Source: Karalla daura (taxonomy: Eukaryota > Chordata > Actinopteri > Chaetodontiformes > Leiognathidae). Taken from it: 64,000 bases of DNA. A model generated the notes under the pieces. The model was not told the origin of the DNA. It searched no databases and saw only the letters and a list, made by a program, of their open reading frames with translations. The stretch lies in the NCBI GenBank assembly GCA_029224185.1, contig CM055205.1, forward strand, positions 15,738,461 through 15,802,460, given 5' to 3'. Positions 15,880 to 26,905 of the stretch are shown piece after piece (the first letter of the stretch is position 1; each line of letters starts with the position of its first letter). The position numbers and the translations under genes are program-made.

Positions 15880-16045
15880 TGGTGGTTAGAGGGTTATGTT
15901 TGAGTTAGAGCAGAGGTGGGTTATGTTTAGGGTTGGAGGTGGGGTTTGGGTTAAGGGTTGTTAGGGTTAGAGTTTTAGGTTAAGTTCAGGGTTTGCAGGT
16001 TAGATTTGGGTTGGAGTTGGGGTTAGATTTCGGGTTGGGGATTTA
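15880..16045 (+). repeat. Degenerate TTAGGG-like repeat
   Basis: About 160 bases dominated by variants of GGGTTA, GGGTTTG, GAGTTAG and GGTTAGA. The units resemble the vertebrate telomere hexamer but are strongly diverged. It may be an old interstitial telomere-like tract or part of a dispersed repeat that carries such units. Confidence 0.65.
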
Positions 16046-17287
16046 CATTTACAAAACAATGCCAGTCAAGCAATAAAAAACTGAGTAGGACTGTAGTTAC
16101 TACAAGGTGAAGACACCACATGATGGTTGTTTGATGAAAGACAAAAGTGCAGTAAATAGTGAACTGTATGTTCTATGAGCACTGATTATCAGGCAAATGA
16201 ACACGAAGAAAAAACTATTTAATAAGAACAGAATTTCTGTTGAACAAAACCACTTTGAGTTTGTATATTGTACAAAAGCTTTAAATGGAAACTGTTGAAT
16301 GTGTTTTTGTTGTTGTTTTTTGTTGTTGGGCCTACTCTCAAGGACCTACAACCTGGTTCGCGTAGAACTGGAACCTTATTCAGATTTGTCTTGACACAAA
16401 AACAAAAAGGCTTTCACAGTCGAAGGCAAATTAGCAAAGTGTTGGAAGTACTGATGTTTCTGTAAACAACCCTGATGTCGTTAATAAAAGCAGATAACGT
16501 TTATACGTGTTGGTGCGATGCAGAAGTGAAAACAGGGCATTTCTGAGCGCGGCCATGTCGGAGAAAGGTCGTCCTCACGTCTGACCTCATCGTCGAAGAC
16601 ACGAGAAATCAGTGCCAGTTTGATCTGGTGTGTGTATGTGTGTTGTGCGTGTGTGTACGTGTGGGCGCGTGTGTGTGTATGTGTGTGATGTCAGTGTGTG
16701 TGATGTCAGTGTGTGAGTTTGTTAGTAAGAAGGGGAGGGGATGCTTGCGTCCTGGTGTGTCATAACATTTCAGAATATTTGTGTTATGCTAAATTGTGAA
16801 AGTGGCAAAGCGTGTGCCTAGTATGTGTGCATGTGTGTGTGTGTGTGTGTATGAGTGTGAGTGTAGCAACAGCTCAGTCTGATGATGATGGTGGTGGTGG
16901 TGGCATGACTGTACTACACTCTTCACAACAGGTTTCTACTGAAGTCAGACTTGGTGATCCAGATAATTAGCAGAGGAGCATCAGGGGAAATGACATTAAT
17001 TAAAATGGACTAAATTAATTTCAGTATAAATGTATCTATTTTCTACTTAAGAGGGAGTGAGTACTAAGTGGGTTACCATATGCTATCTAGCTTGCATGCA
17101 AGCTATGTAGTGGCTGTCAAGCTATCTAGCTAGCTATCTTAAGCACTATAGACTAGAACTACAGTACTACTAGTCATGTCTGGATCCAGTGTATTCATTT
17201 TTCTTCAGTGATATTCAGATATCAGGAAGTTATACTATGTTATACTATATTGGAGAGTATTTTCTGTGGCTGTTTGTGTCACTGTCT
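16046..17287. other. Gene-free stretch with GT-rich DNA
   Basis: Contains imperfect GT-rich tracts at about 16628-16720 and 16824-16865, including two tandem copies of GTGTGATGTCAGT, and a cluster of TAGC-type units at 17083-17140. Confidence 0.55.
17088..17105. repeat. 18-bp perfect palindrome
   Basis: TAGCTTGCA followed directly by its reverse complement. It lies among repeated CTAGCTATC units, so it is part of a locally repetitive, self-complementary patch. Confidence 0.85.
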
Positions 17288-17496
17288 CTACCATGTCTGT
17301 GGTGAGTTAGTCTGTTCTCCCAGTGTGCGTGTACATTTTTTTGGGGTACTCTTTTCACAGTCCAAAAACATGCAGGTCAGCTGGAGACTAAAAATGCCCC
17401 GAGGCGTCAATGAGAGAGTGAAGTGGAGATTGACACCAGCAGTTCCCAGGGACAACACTTGGAACAAGACAGGCAAGATAATAAATGGATGGATAA
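17288..17496 (-). repeat. Fish interspersed repeat, GGGGCAATTTAGAGTCTCC family
   Basis: Reverse-oriented copy. The plus strand reads CAGTCCAAAAACATGCAGGT, then GCTGGAGACTAAAAATGCCC, and terminates with AAATGGATGGATAA, which is the characteristic tetranucleotide end of this family. Confidence 0.75.
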
Positions 17497-18535
17497 CTGA
17501 TAAGCATATTTCTGATTTAAGAACAATATACTATTAGGATTTAATAAAACAAGGAAATGCTCTTGACAAAAGAAAAAACTGAGTTCATGCGCCATTTTGT
17601 GATTCTGTGGAGAAGCCTGGTGTCAAAAAAAGCTCTCAGATACAAGTTTTCAGAGTGCATATGCTGACAACTTTCTGCAGCAGTCGTGTTGAAGTGCAGA
17701 TGGAAGAGAGACAAGTAGCTGAGCAGCCTGCTCTCTGACAGAAACAGATTCTTCCACACCTCTCCCTGTTCTGCCTGAGGACTTCTCACAGGTACGATTT
17801 CTTGCCCGGAAACTGAAAATGAGAATCTCCAAATTAGGAGTCAGGGAGTCGTGTCGGAGCCTGACCCTGGATTCTCACCTCAGCTGGACCTGTGAATACT
17901 GGATCTGATCTATGCGGCTCAGGCCACGCTTCTCCACTCTCCCGTCTGCTGGCTTCTTTTACTTTTATTCTGCTATTTGTCTACAACATCCACTGTCTGT
18001 ACTTCTTTTTTCCATTTTTCGCCGTCTGCTGTTGTCTTTCTCCTAGATCTCTGTGTTTTAAAGATTTCAATAATAGTATTGATGTTATATTCAATATTCA
18101 TATTTCTTATTTGTGAGCCTATGTTATTTTACATAGAATAGGTGTTAACATGTGACACTGAATTAATTTGAATTAATATATATTTGAATAGATTTTTTAT
18201 ACATTTGCATCTTCAGTCAATATAAAGTACATATTTTTGCACGTGAAAGCATCTGCAGCACTGCACCTCCACAGGTCTGGGACATAGCAGCCCATTACCA
18301 CACATGTCCAGTCAGGGGGTCGGAGTAGGGTGGGGTGGGGTGGGGAGGTGGATCCCAATTGGGTTCAGGACCTCAGGACCTAGTGGAGCATCCCTCCCTC
18401 AGCTCTGGAGGCCCTCATCCACCAGGACCTGGGGGATGAGGAAGACGCTGGTTTTGCCTGTCCCGATGAGGAGGAGAGGAGGGGTGGAGAATTGGAGGAG
18501 GGGAGGGGGTTTAGTAAAGCATTAGTGGGCCCTGC

Positions 18536-18725
18536 TGGTGTGCTGGCCTCTGTGAACCAGGCAGTGATTGAGTAGCAGAGCCTGGGGCTAAACGTGGCAC
18601 CTTTGACAGTGTCAGGGTGGCACTATTAGTGGCGGCCAGCTCGATGCTTCTGCTACATTACACACCAAATGCTTGTTGGTGTCTATATTCATGCTGACTT
18701 GAATTGGGGGATTATGGCGGAGGAC
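18536..18725. promoter_or_regulatory. Candidate conserved non-coding element
   Basis: A repeat-free, GC-balanced block between two simple-sequence patches, with no open frame of note. The regulatory reading is weak and based only on texture. Confidence 0.2.
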
Positions 18726-19834
18726 GGGCGCAGCATATGGATGAAGGGGGGGCAAAAAAAAAGGGAGACACAATGAAAACTGGAGAGTTTATTCATGCCT
18801 GTTCCACTGCTTATCCTACCACTTTACCTTCACTTGATCGTTTAGTTGAAGCCAAACTGTGAGTTATTTTCTCAGCAGGATTGTCATCAGACACATGACA
18901 CAGCACTGATAAAACTTTTTTTATTAAAAAAAAAAAGCTAATACAGTTAAGATAAGAAAGTGAGTGGAGCTTTAATTCAATGAATTAAATGCACCAGTAA
19001 AATGCAACAATATGTACCTGTAGTGCTGAAAAAGAAAAAAAAAACAAAAGTGTACATAAATAACATGAAGTAATCTCTCACCTTTTGTCCTTTTCCCTTT
19101 GGTTTATTAAAACAGCTACAGTTGTTTATGGCTCAAAGGTCTCTGCTGCGGTGGGTTTTCACACATGTGTGTCACTCTTTACTCTGATGGGTAAAATGGG
19201 TAAAATCCACTGAGTAAATTTCCTTGTGTAGGACAAATATAGGAAATTATTAGTATCATCATAACCATTTTGTGACGCATTAGCAGCACGTCACGTCAAC
19301 ACTGTCGTCCAACTCGGCAAAGTTAAATCCACTGAACAAACTGAAGAACTACAAAGATCTGGCGATTTGTTGTCACGCCATCGCGTTTTAATCTTTCTAT
19401 ACTTCAAATGCTCACTGTTTTTCATCACTGGGAAACTTTCCTTATACATATATTAATACTTTTTCATACTTTATTTTGCTATTTAGAGTTCTTGCTGTTT
19501 CTGATATCCTCTATATATCAGAACATTGCCTTATTTATCGCAACATCCTTTTATTTATGATGAGGAAATGTTAAAGGTGCTGCAAGTTACATCTTGCTCT
19601 TGATTACATGCTTACACTCAAAACACTTTACTGCAGCGTGTTTGACTCATTTAATATCCATCAGTCGTTCGTTATGTGTCGGTGGGCCGGAGCTTGTGCC
19701 CGCTTCACTTCACCCATTATATTCAAAGCAAACTGGCGCAAACTCACACAAACACACACAATAACCATTGACAGACTTCTCTCATCACATTCGAAAAACA
19801 TGCCGCTAATGGGGGAATGAGGGACATGAAATCA

Positions 19835-20060
19835 CTTTCAGTGGGACATAAAGGCGGCATTGTGGGGTGGCCTGGTGGTAATTACACCACACAGGCCCGT
19901 ACCGGAGGAAGCTATTTAGCAATATGGCCCTGGCCTGGGCCTCTACCGCTGATCTCATTTGGCTGCATTAATTATCCTGCTCCGAGTGGCGGAGCTGGGT
20001 GTTAACGCAGCGGCCCACTGTTTGGCTGGTTGGTGGGTTAGTTAGGATGACTAACGCCGC
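19835..20060. promoter_or_regulatory. Candidate conserved non-coding element
   Basis: A repeat-free block with several homeodomain-type cores (GGTAATTACACC, GCATTAATTATCC) and GC-balanced surroundings. Function is inference. Confidence 0.3.
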
Positions 20061-22244
20061 AGTCTGTTCGGTCCTGTTGTAAATCCACCGGCCCTCCTGA
20101 ACTTCCTTACACCTCGCCGTTCCCCTCCCCACCTCCTCCATCCCATCAGTCAAAGACAGCTGGGGCTGCACAGAGGGCACCGACTGCTCCCCCATTCAGC
20201 GCATTCAGCGCGGTGGCAGCCACGGCCGCACAATGGACCGCGCCGCCTGGCCCGTTTGTGAAAAGGCAGGAGGAACGCTTCGTTTCTGTTTGTCTTCTGA
20301 GGGGGCTCTCTGCCGGCGAGGCTGCATTAGTAGACTGTGGGAGGGTGAGAAATCTTAGTTTATGATTGGAAACATCAGCAGATTTTATAATCCTCTGTGT
20401 TGTTTTATGCTAAATTTGAGGTTGAGCTGGAATGAGAGTATGTATTAGCACAGGAGGTGGAGGAAGAAATCCATTTGACAGATTCAATCGTTTGAGGACG
20501 TTTCACCCTGCTGTAGTCAAGTACCTAAAATTGGTTGAGTTTAAGGATAAACATATAAGTCATTTTCCGGGCATGGTTTAGAAAGGCTGCTAAACATAGC
20601 CAAAGCAAATGAACAATGCTCAAAGGCTGGATTTCAAACATAGTAATGCTAAGTCAGTAGGAGCTGAGCTGTTCCAGCTTCATCTATCACACTTTAGACT
20701 CTTTCATCAGACAGACTGAGAAGAGACAGAGAGATCAAGTAGCAGATAATAAGAATAAAAGACGACCAACATTTTTTCAGTTTTTTTCTTTTTCTTTTTC
20801 TTTTTTGAGGTGTTGAAAAAGCACCTCTGAGCAAAACTGAAGTTCTGCTTTTCAGCGTTGCCGTTTTAACAACTCCAGCTCCAAAGACTGAAATTATTTT
20901 TTAAAAATGTCACAAAAAAATCACGTGTGTTCACCACCCTAGCTAAAAAGGGGAAATACCCATATGTGCAGTCTGATAAATATACACTTTGGCTCTAACA
21001 GACGATACCTGGGCATTTCTTCCTCTCATAGATGCCACTGTCGCTCCTGAACCCAAACTATTCTAACCGAACAATAACTGCAGAGTTGATTCTTTTATTC
21101 CCTGCCTGATATTTCGAAGGCGGTATCTCAGGAAGACGACTGCTGCGTCTCCATCCTCGGAAACGCTGCTGCTGATGTCTCACAACTCGGAACTTTTTCA
21201 GTCGTACCGCACTCTTTTTCACACCAGTGCTTTTTTGAAGAAGGTGTTAGCTTTTCGAATACAGGACATCTTATTTTTAGCCCGCGGCTCCACGTTTTTT
21301 CTCCCGCTCGTGAGATTGTGTGGTGTTTTTTTGTGCGTGCTGCAAATTTTTCAGTGCCCTACAGTCCACCGGCTCTGCCGTGGCCCACACGCAGCCCTGC
21401 ATCTAGAAGCAACAACACTTGCAGCGTTCGAGTGGCGCAGTTAAAAAAATGTGCAAGGGAAGCCCCCCACCCCCACCCCCAACACCCCCTCCCCTCCACA
21501 CTGACACACAACCACATCACAGACACACTTGACTTCGCTACCTTTACTGATATACACAAAACAATGTGCCAGTGTGAGAGGAAACGCCTCACGGTTCCGC
21601 ATCTGAGTAACGTGCTGTGTTGAGCTGGAGGCCGCGGCAAATGTCCTTTCACCGTTTTAATTTCTATTGTCTCCGATTACTTAAACTCGCCTCGCGCAAA
21701 CTGCAACACGGAGGCGCGCCGAAGCCACGGTGGCATATGCTGAAGGTGAGCCATGCGTGTCAGCTAGGTCAGGCGGCAGTAGGTCATTTCCATAAGGTGC
21801 CGATGGAGCAGGTGATAGGAGGGTGCTGGCATGAGCGGGGCAGAGGCAGTGGGGCAGATGGACCTGTCTTGCACTGACCATGTATCCCTGCACCCTGCTG
21901 GGGGGCCCAGGAGGGGGCTGAGCAGGCTCCCAGAAAGGAGGGTGTCCCACTGAGACCCTGGCATCCAGCCCTGCCCAGCCTTGGCCTGCACCCATGTCTG
22001 TAGCCCCCCTCCCTCCTCCATCCTTCCCCTCCCACCCCCCCCTTCTCCTCTCCTTCTTCCCTCTCCACCCTACCCCACAAAACACCCTAAATGCTGACCA
22101 AGCCCTCGGGGTTCAGGCCAGCCTCTTGGGCTAACAATGCTCCAGACAACAAGCTGGTTCACAGGATGGCATATTCTTGCAGGAAGTGTAACAGTACTGC
22201 ACCAATGCAGTGGTGCATTCAAGACTGAGCTTATTTTCACCTCT

Positions 22245-22268
22245 GGGGGGGGGTGGGGGGTGGGGGGG
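22245..22268 (+). repeat. G-rich run, quadruplex-capable
   Basis: Three G runs separated by single T residues, each six or more bases long; the first and longest can supply two G-tracts, which meets the usual G-quadruplex pattern. Confidence 0.7.
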
Positions 22269-22516
22269 TCATCGCGTTATAATGTCTAACTCGGTGTGAA
22301 GACGTCTCGAAAGCATTTATTTCGATGTGTGTGAGTTCGTCTGTTTATGCAGATGTAACTTCTCATCTTTTTATCTGCTGCTTTGGAGGTCCAGTCATTT
22401 TCCGTTATGTGGCAAACACACACAGCTTGAGCTGTGAATTTTCTTTGCAAGGTGACATTTCCTGGCTATGTGCAAATAAAGCACATACAGAAACACTGTC
22501 GCAGACAAAGACCTAA

Positions 22517-22894
22517 GGCACCAGTATGCTACTGCGAAATTGGTCTGCACCATTGGTCTGCGCCGTTTTGTGGTGTTGCACCAGACGTATTTGTGCAGGG
22601 AAAAATTTTAGTTTTGCGTTGCGCATGCACCCTACTGAACTCGCCACCACCAGTAGGTGGAGTCGAGTGCTAAAAACCTTGTTGACAACATGGGAGAGCT
22701 CAGTTTTTTCCCCACGAAGAAGCAGTTTGTCGTTGGTTGTCATGGATGCACCAGACGAGAGACGTCGTCGATATGGATCTGTACTTCTTGTCGTATACAT
22801 TTGAAACAGCGAAATGCTATGGATCCATGTTTTTAACTACGGTGACAAAACGTCCATTTTTGCCCGGAGTGCCGCTTAGCAGCATACTGGGGCC
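22517..22894. mobile_element. MITE-like element with terminal inverted repeats
   Basis: The left end GGCACCAGTATGCT (22517-22530) matches the reverse complement of the right end (22881-22894) at 13 of 14 positions, and similarity continues a few bases further in. The interior holds a short frame beginning MDAPDERRRRYG that stops soon after, so there is no intact transposase. The size (~378 bp) fits a miniature inverted-repeat element. A PIF/Harbinger origin is possible, but the flanks (TAA on the left, TTT on the right) do not give a clear 3-bp target duplication. Confidence 0.65.
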
Positions 22895-24725
22895 TTTGAG
22901 AGCCTTCATTTGTTACAGCTGAAAAGTAATTTCAGTTTAAAATAATTCAAAGAAATGCAATTAAATTCTTAAAACCTATCAAGATGCAACATTTAGGAGT
23001 CAGCTCTAACACGTTTTAGCACATTTGACAGCTCGCTGTAGCGGGAAAAATGTATGTCGGTGGGCTGAAATCTCACATTTGCTCCTCTAATTACTGTGCT
23101 CCAATAGAAAGTCAGTTTGCACCACGCCGGATAAGTCGTATTTATCGACCCGGCTCTACCTCGCTGCAGCTGCATGAGGTTTGGTTAAGTCGTATGAGGG
23201 AGGTTGGTAGGGGGCTGCAGAGCAGCAGATTGGTGATAATTGGTTGACGGACACTAGGCAGTAATAAAGGGTCTAAATGGCCGGGCTTGAGAAGTTCCTG
23301 TCATGTTTTACCACTTCTATTTCCATACCAATTAAAGCTTGTCGAAGTTGCCGTGATGAGAAATCGGAGGTGTAAAGGATGTGGAATAACTAAACGCTTC
23401 AAGGCCTCGTGTGCCTCTTTCATTCTACGTAACTTGTTTATATAAATAAATGCAGAAGTGTCACATTTTTGCATTTTTCCAGCATGCCTTGACTGTTCGA
23501 TGCAGCATTGTAGAGGTACGTAACTGCATGGGGAACCTCAGCATGTCTGCATAGACTCAGAGGTTTGTTTTGAAATGATGCCTCTGATTAAAATATGGAT
23601 TATCTGACTTCATTCTCCCCTAGATCTCATTCGAATAGAGCGAAGGAATGACAGACACGAGGATGGAGAGATTGAGTGGTGGGCTGGCGTGGCTGGATGG
23701 AGATCAGAGCGATGGGATGGAGATGGATCTCTGGAGATATCCAGCGTCCTGTGATGAGCCACCTATAATCCACGAGGACGACTTGGTCTCATTTCAAAGT
23801 AAGATGGAGGGGCCGCATCGATTCCACTCGACTGAGAGATCTGATTTAAATCTTGAATGTGCGAGAGGGGAGCGAGCCCTCCCCAATTTCAGTTCAGATG
23901 AAATTGGGTTTGGTGCATGAGATATTCTGCCGCTGCCCAGCAGACCGTGCTGGGTGCAGTGTTTTGTCACATTGCGGGGGCTAAGGAACGCGGGGGTGGT
24001 GTTACACGCACATGCACAGCTGCAGGACATGCCCATACACGATGCCCCGGCAGACCCTGACCCTTGGTCTCTCCAAACAACATCACATCTCCTTCTACAC
24101 CTGATCATCACCCAGAGCTGCCTTAGAAAGGGGAGCAAAGAGAGAAAGAGAATGAAGAGAGTAAGATCGGGAGCTGTTCACTTTCTCCTTATGTAACACG
24201 TCTACTGCGTATTCTGTGTTTTTGCACATTCGGTGTACGAGCATGCAAGTGATCCTGCACATCAAGTGCGGTGGCAACTTTTCAAGGATCCGTGTGATGT
24301 TTTGGGAATACGTGGAGTTAGATGAGAAGACTGACACTGCTATCGCGTCTGTCTGTTAAACATGAATATGTATCTATCATCTCATGTAACGTGCTGCCAG
24401 GAGCCTGTTTTTCAAATGTCAAAGTGTTGATTTAAGTGAGGCATGTGTGAATATTATGGATTTTTTTCGAAAGGTAAAGGTAAAAGTTGTCTGTGCTGCA
24501 CAGGGCAAGTATGCACTTCCACTGCATAGTCATTACTGTTACTATCCAACCGGCAGACAGGTGTAGAATCACACTGTGAATCACATACAGGCTCAACTGT
24601 TAATGACACATCACCATCATTCAGTTATACCCTGTACTTTACTCAAACTCCCACTTTTATTATTCCACTGCCTAGTCTACAGTCTACTTACTTTATTGCA
24701 CTTTCTGTTTGATTTAACAGTATTT
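22895..24725. other. Gene-free stretch
   Basis: Unique-looking DNA. The plus frame at 23648-23920 (90 codons) is preceded by a CTAG acceptor-like site but has no good donor or domain, so I do not call it an exon. A block at about 23600-23900 could instead be a conserved non-coding element. Confidence 0.45.
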
Positions 24726-24996
24726 CATCCGTCCATGCTTGGTCCCACGTAATTTGGTGTTGCGGGGTGGGTCCAGCACACACACACACACACACACATA
24801 CACAAACACACACACTATTCATTGCTATCATTAACACATGGGACAATTGACAGTCTCACATCAGCCTAAATATGCATGATTGTGGGAGGAAACCTAGAGA
24901 AAACCATGAGAAGGCATGAGATGAAGATGCACAGAGATTCACACCAGGTACCTTCTCACTTTGAGGTGACATCACTGCTCACCAAAACATTGAATT
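24726..24996 (+). repeat. Fish interspersed repeat with CA tract
   Basis: Starts with CATCCGTCCATGCTTGGTCC, the family-typical head. It then has a CA tract (24779-24820), a diverged core, CCTAAATATGCATGATTGTG, GGAGGAAACC and a degenerate tail. Confidence 0.7.
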
Positions 24997-25185
24997 GCCA
25001 AAGTTAAATCTAAATTTAATCTAAGATTACTAGTCTATACTTTAGCTCTGAGGCCAAAGTATAAATTGTGGACAATTTATCGGAAAGTTGGTGGTTTATT
25101 CTCTGCCTTTGTGGTCAAACTGCGTCTGATGCTACATCATCAGAGTCTGAATCTGTTTTGAATAGTTAGTTTGAATTGGTTAATC

Positions 25186-25322
25186 CCGGCTGAGCAGACT
25201 GACCGCCTAGGGCAGTCTCTGCCCCCAGTGTGTGAATGAGGTGAATGTGACTTTGACTTTGAGTGGTCATGGAGGCTACAAAAGCTCTATATAATGGGCA
25301 ATCCAGTTCCCATTTACTCCAC
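25186..25322 (+). repeat. Fish dispersed repeat ending CTTTGAGTGGTC...TATATAA
   Basis: Contains GTGTGTGAATGAGGTGAATG, TTTGAGTGGTCATGGAGGC and AAAAGCTCTATATAATGGGC, ending CCATTTAC. This order is a very common non-autonomous repeat tail in percomorph fish. The call is from recalled pattern, without a search. Confidence 0.7.
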
Positions 25323-26499
25323 CACAGGGCCCATGTTGTATCTGTACAGAGATGTTAAACCTAAAAAAAATGCAGTTGTTAGAACTGAACACCAGCGTCC
25401 AATAAGTGTGTGGGAAGAAGCCAAAGAGGCCACAGCTGAGGAGCATGTGCCCATACCCTCACCCACACCCTCCCACCTTGTCCCGAGTCCCTAGTCTGGG
25501 CCTGTGTTTACGTTTCCCTTCGTCTGTTTCCCCCCACGGCGATCCATCCAATTCTCCCCAACAAGGGAGCGCGAGGGAGCGCGCTGAAATGAGAGTGGGC
25601 TCATGAATGGAAGGGGACAAATTGACATGTGGCGTTTTGTGAGGTGAGTGCCCAACCTCTCGACCGCTGATTACCATTCGCTAATGAGCACCCCGTTCTG
25701 TGCGTCCCTGCGTTTCTCCCTCTTTCTCTCCTTCTCTCTCCCTCTCTCTCTGTATGTCTCTGCAGATCGTTCTTTCTCCTCTCCAGCTTTGTGCAGGCCC
25801 GGAGTGGCCAGTGGACCATAGGTGCGCTGTTAATTGGGAGACGCACACATCAGTAATTAAAGCAGTAGGGGGCCTTGTACTATACCAACTCCCTCCCAAT
25901 TCCCAATTCTTTAAAGCCCGCCCTCCCCCTATAATTCAATCCAGTCTGCCGAATTGATCATTGTGCAGGGCCAGTTTTGCCCCTGGCAGTTTTGTCACTT
26001 TCTAATGACACCTTTTCAGAGAGGCAAGGCCTGTGTCCTACCAGCACCAGGACCAGTTGGGGCCAATCGTTGTCTTCACGCCAGCAGCGCTCCATCTGAT
26101 AGAAAAAAAGCTTTGCATATAGCCACGAGCAAACTAACTCACATGCAAAAAAACACATACACACACACACGCACAAAATAAATCCACTGTGAGACGCTCT
26201 AAAATCTGATGTCCCTACCAATCCTGACACCTCCGTATCCTCTGACCTTTTTCAGCCAATTGTAATCCATTATAAAGTCACACTGTGTTGAGCCTACACC
26301 TGAGATCGTTACTGGAGTGATTACATGCAGTGAAGACACGTCACTGAAGACGAAATGATGGCAACAAGCTCAGCCATTCAACCAAGACAGCAAATATTTT
26401 GAAAGAGGAAGGCAGCAAGGAAAGTTGTATTTAAAGCACTCTTACTGTGAAGTTCCACTAGAGAGACATTCATATATGTTCTGCTGGAGCAGAAACCCT
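25323..26499. other. Gene-free stretch
   Basis: Includes a CT-rich patch (25715-25760) and a repeat-free block at 25795-25990 that could be regulatory. A short CA tract lies near 26158-26172. No exon is supported. Confidence 0.5.
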
Positions 26500-26523
26500 A
26501 ACACTAGAACTAGTTCTAGTGTT
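26500..26523. repeat. 24-bp perfect palindrome
   Basis: AACACTAGAACT is followed immediately by its reverse complement with no spacer. Flanking AACC and GGTT could extend a stem with a two-base bulge. Confidence 0.9.
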
Positions 26524-26759
26524 GGTTCCTGGCTGATACTAGTGCAGTTGAGACCAGGAGATCAAAATGTAGATTTCAACTCAGTGCCTTGTTGAAGGCC
26601 CGCGGTCCTTTTTTTTATTTATTTGTTTATTTATTCTTTTGGCCTTTTTTAGTCTTTCTTTAGCTTCTTTAGCTGCAGTCTCATAAAGGCCACCTCATCC
26701 TTCACTGCAAATGTTATTTTTTTGCTCTTGGTAAGTAACTGGTAAAAGTTAGATAATTT
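26524..26759. other. AT-rich non-coding DNA
   Basis: T-rich sequence with a TTTATT-type simple patch near 26612-26640. No gene is seen. Confidence 0.5.
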
Positions 26760-26905
26760 TGGCCGTTGTTTTGCTCAGTAGGTAGAACCAGCACCCCGTG
26801 TACAGATGCCACAGCTTCACTGCAGTGGCCATGGTTTGACTACCACTTGTGACCCCCTTGTGTTTTTCCAAATCAAATGAAGGCCTTGAAAGCCCTAAAC
26901 ATACA
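26760..26905 (+). mobile_element. tRNA-derived SINE, degenerate
   Basis: The head reads TTGCTCAGTAGGTAGAACC, close to a tRNA A-box (TAGCTCAGTNGGTAGAGC). About 50 bases later GGTTTGACTACC resembles a B-box (GGTTCGANTCC). The 3' part ends AAATGAAGGCCTTGAAAGCC, matching the common fish SINE tail AAATAAAGGCxxAAAAGCC. Spacing and order support a pol III-derived SINE rather than a tRNA gene. Confidence 0.7.

Larger units (their letters stand above)
17497..22516. other. Gene-free stretch
   Basis: About 5 kb with no supported exon. It includes GGGGT-rich DNA (18310-18350), A/T runs, a GC-richer C-biased patch (21880-22075) and a G run at 22245-22268. Minus-strand frames over 21681-22085 follow the C/G-rich composition and have no domain. 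Confidence 0.5.

Noticed and set aside
23648..23920. 90-codon plus frame preceded by CCCTAG
   Set aside because: No usable donor, no domain and no similarity that I recognise. Non-coding conserved sequence is the simpler reading.
26764..26850. tRNA gene
   Set aside because: A and B boxes are degenerate, the cloverleaf stems do not pair, and a SINE tail follows.
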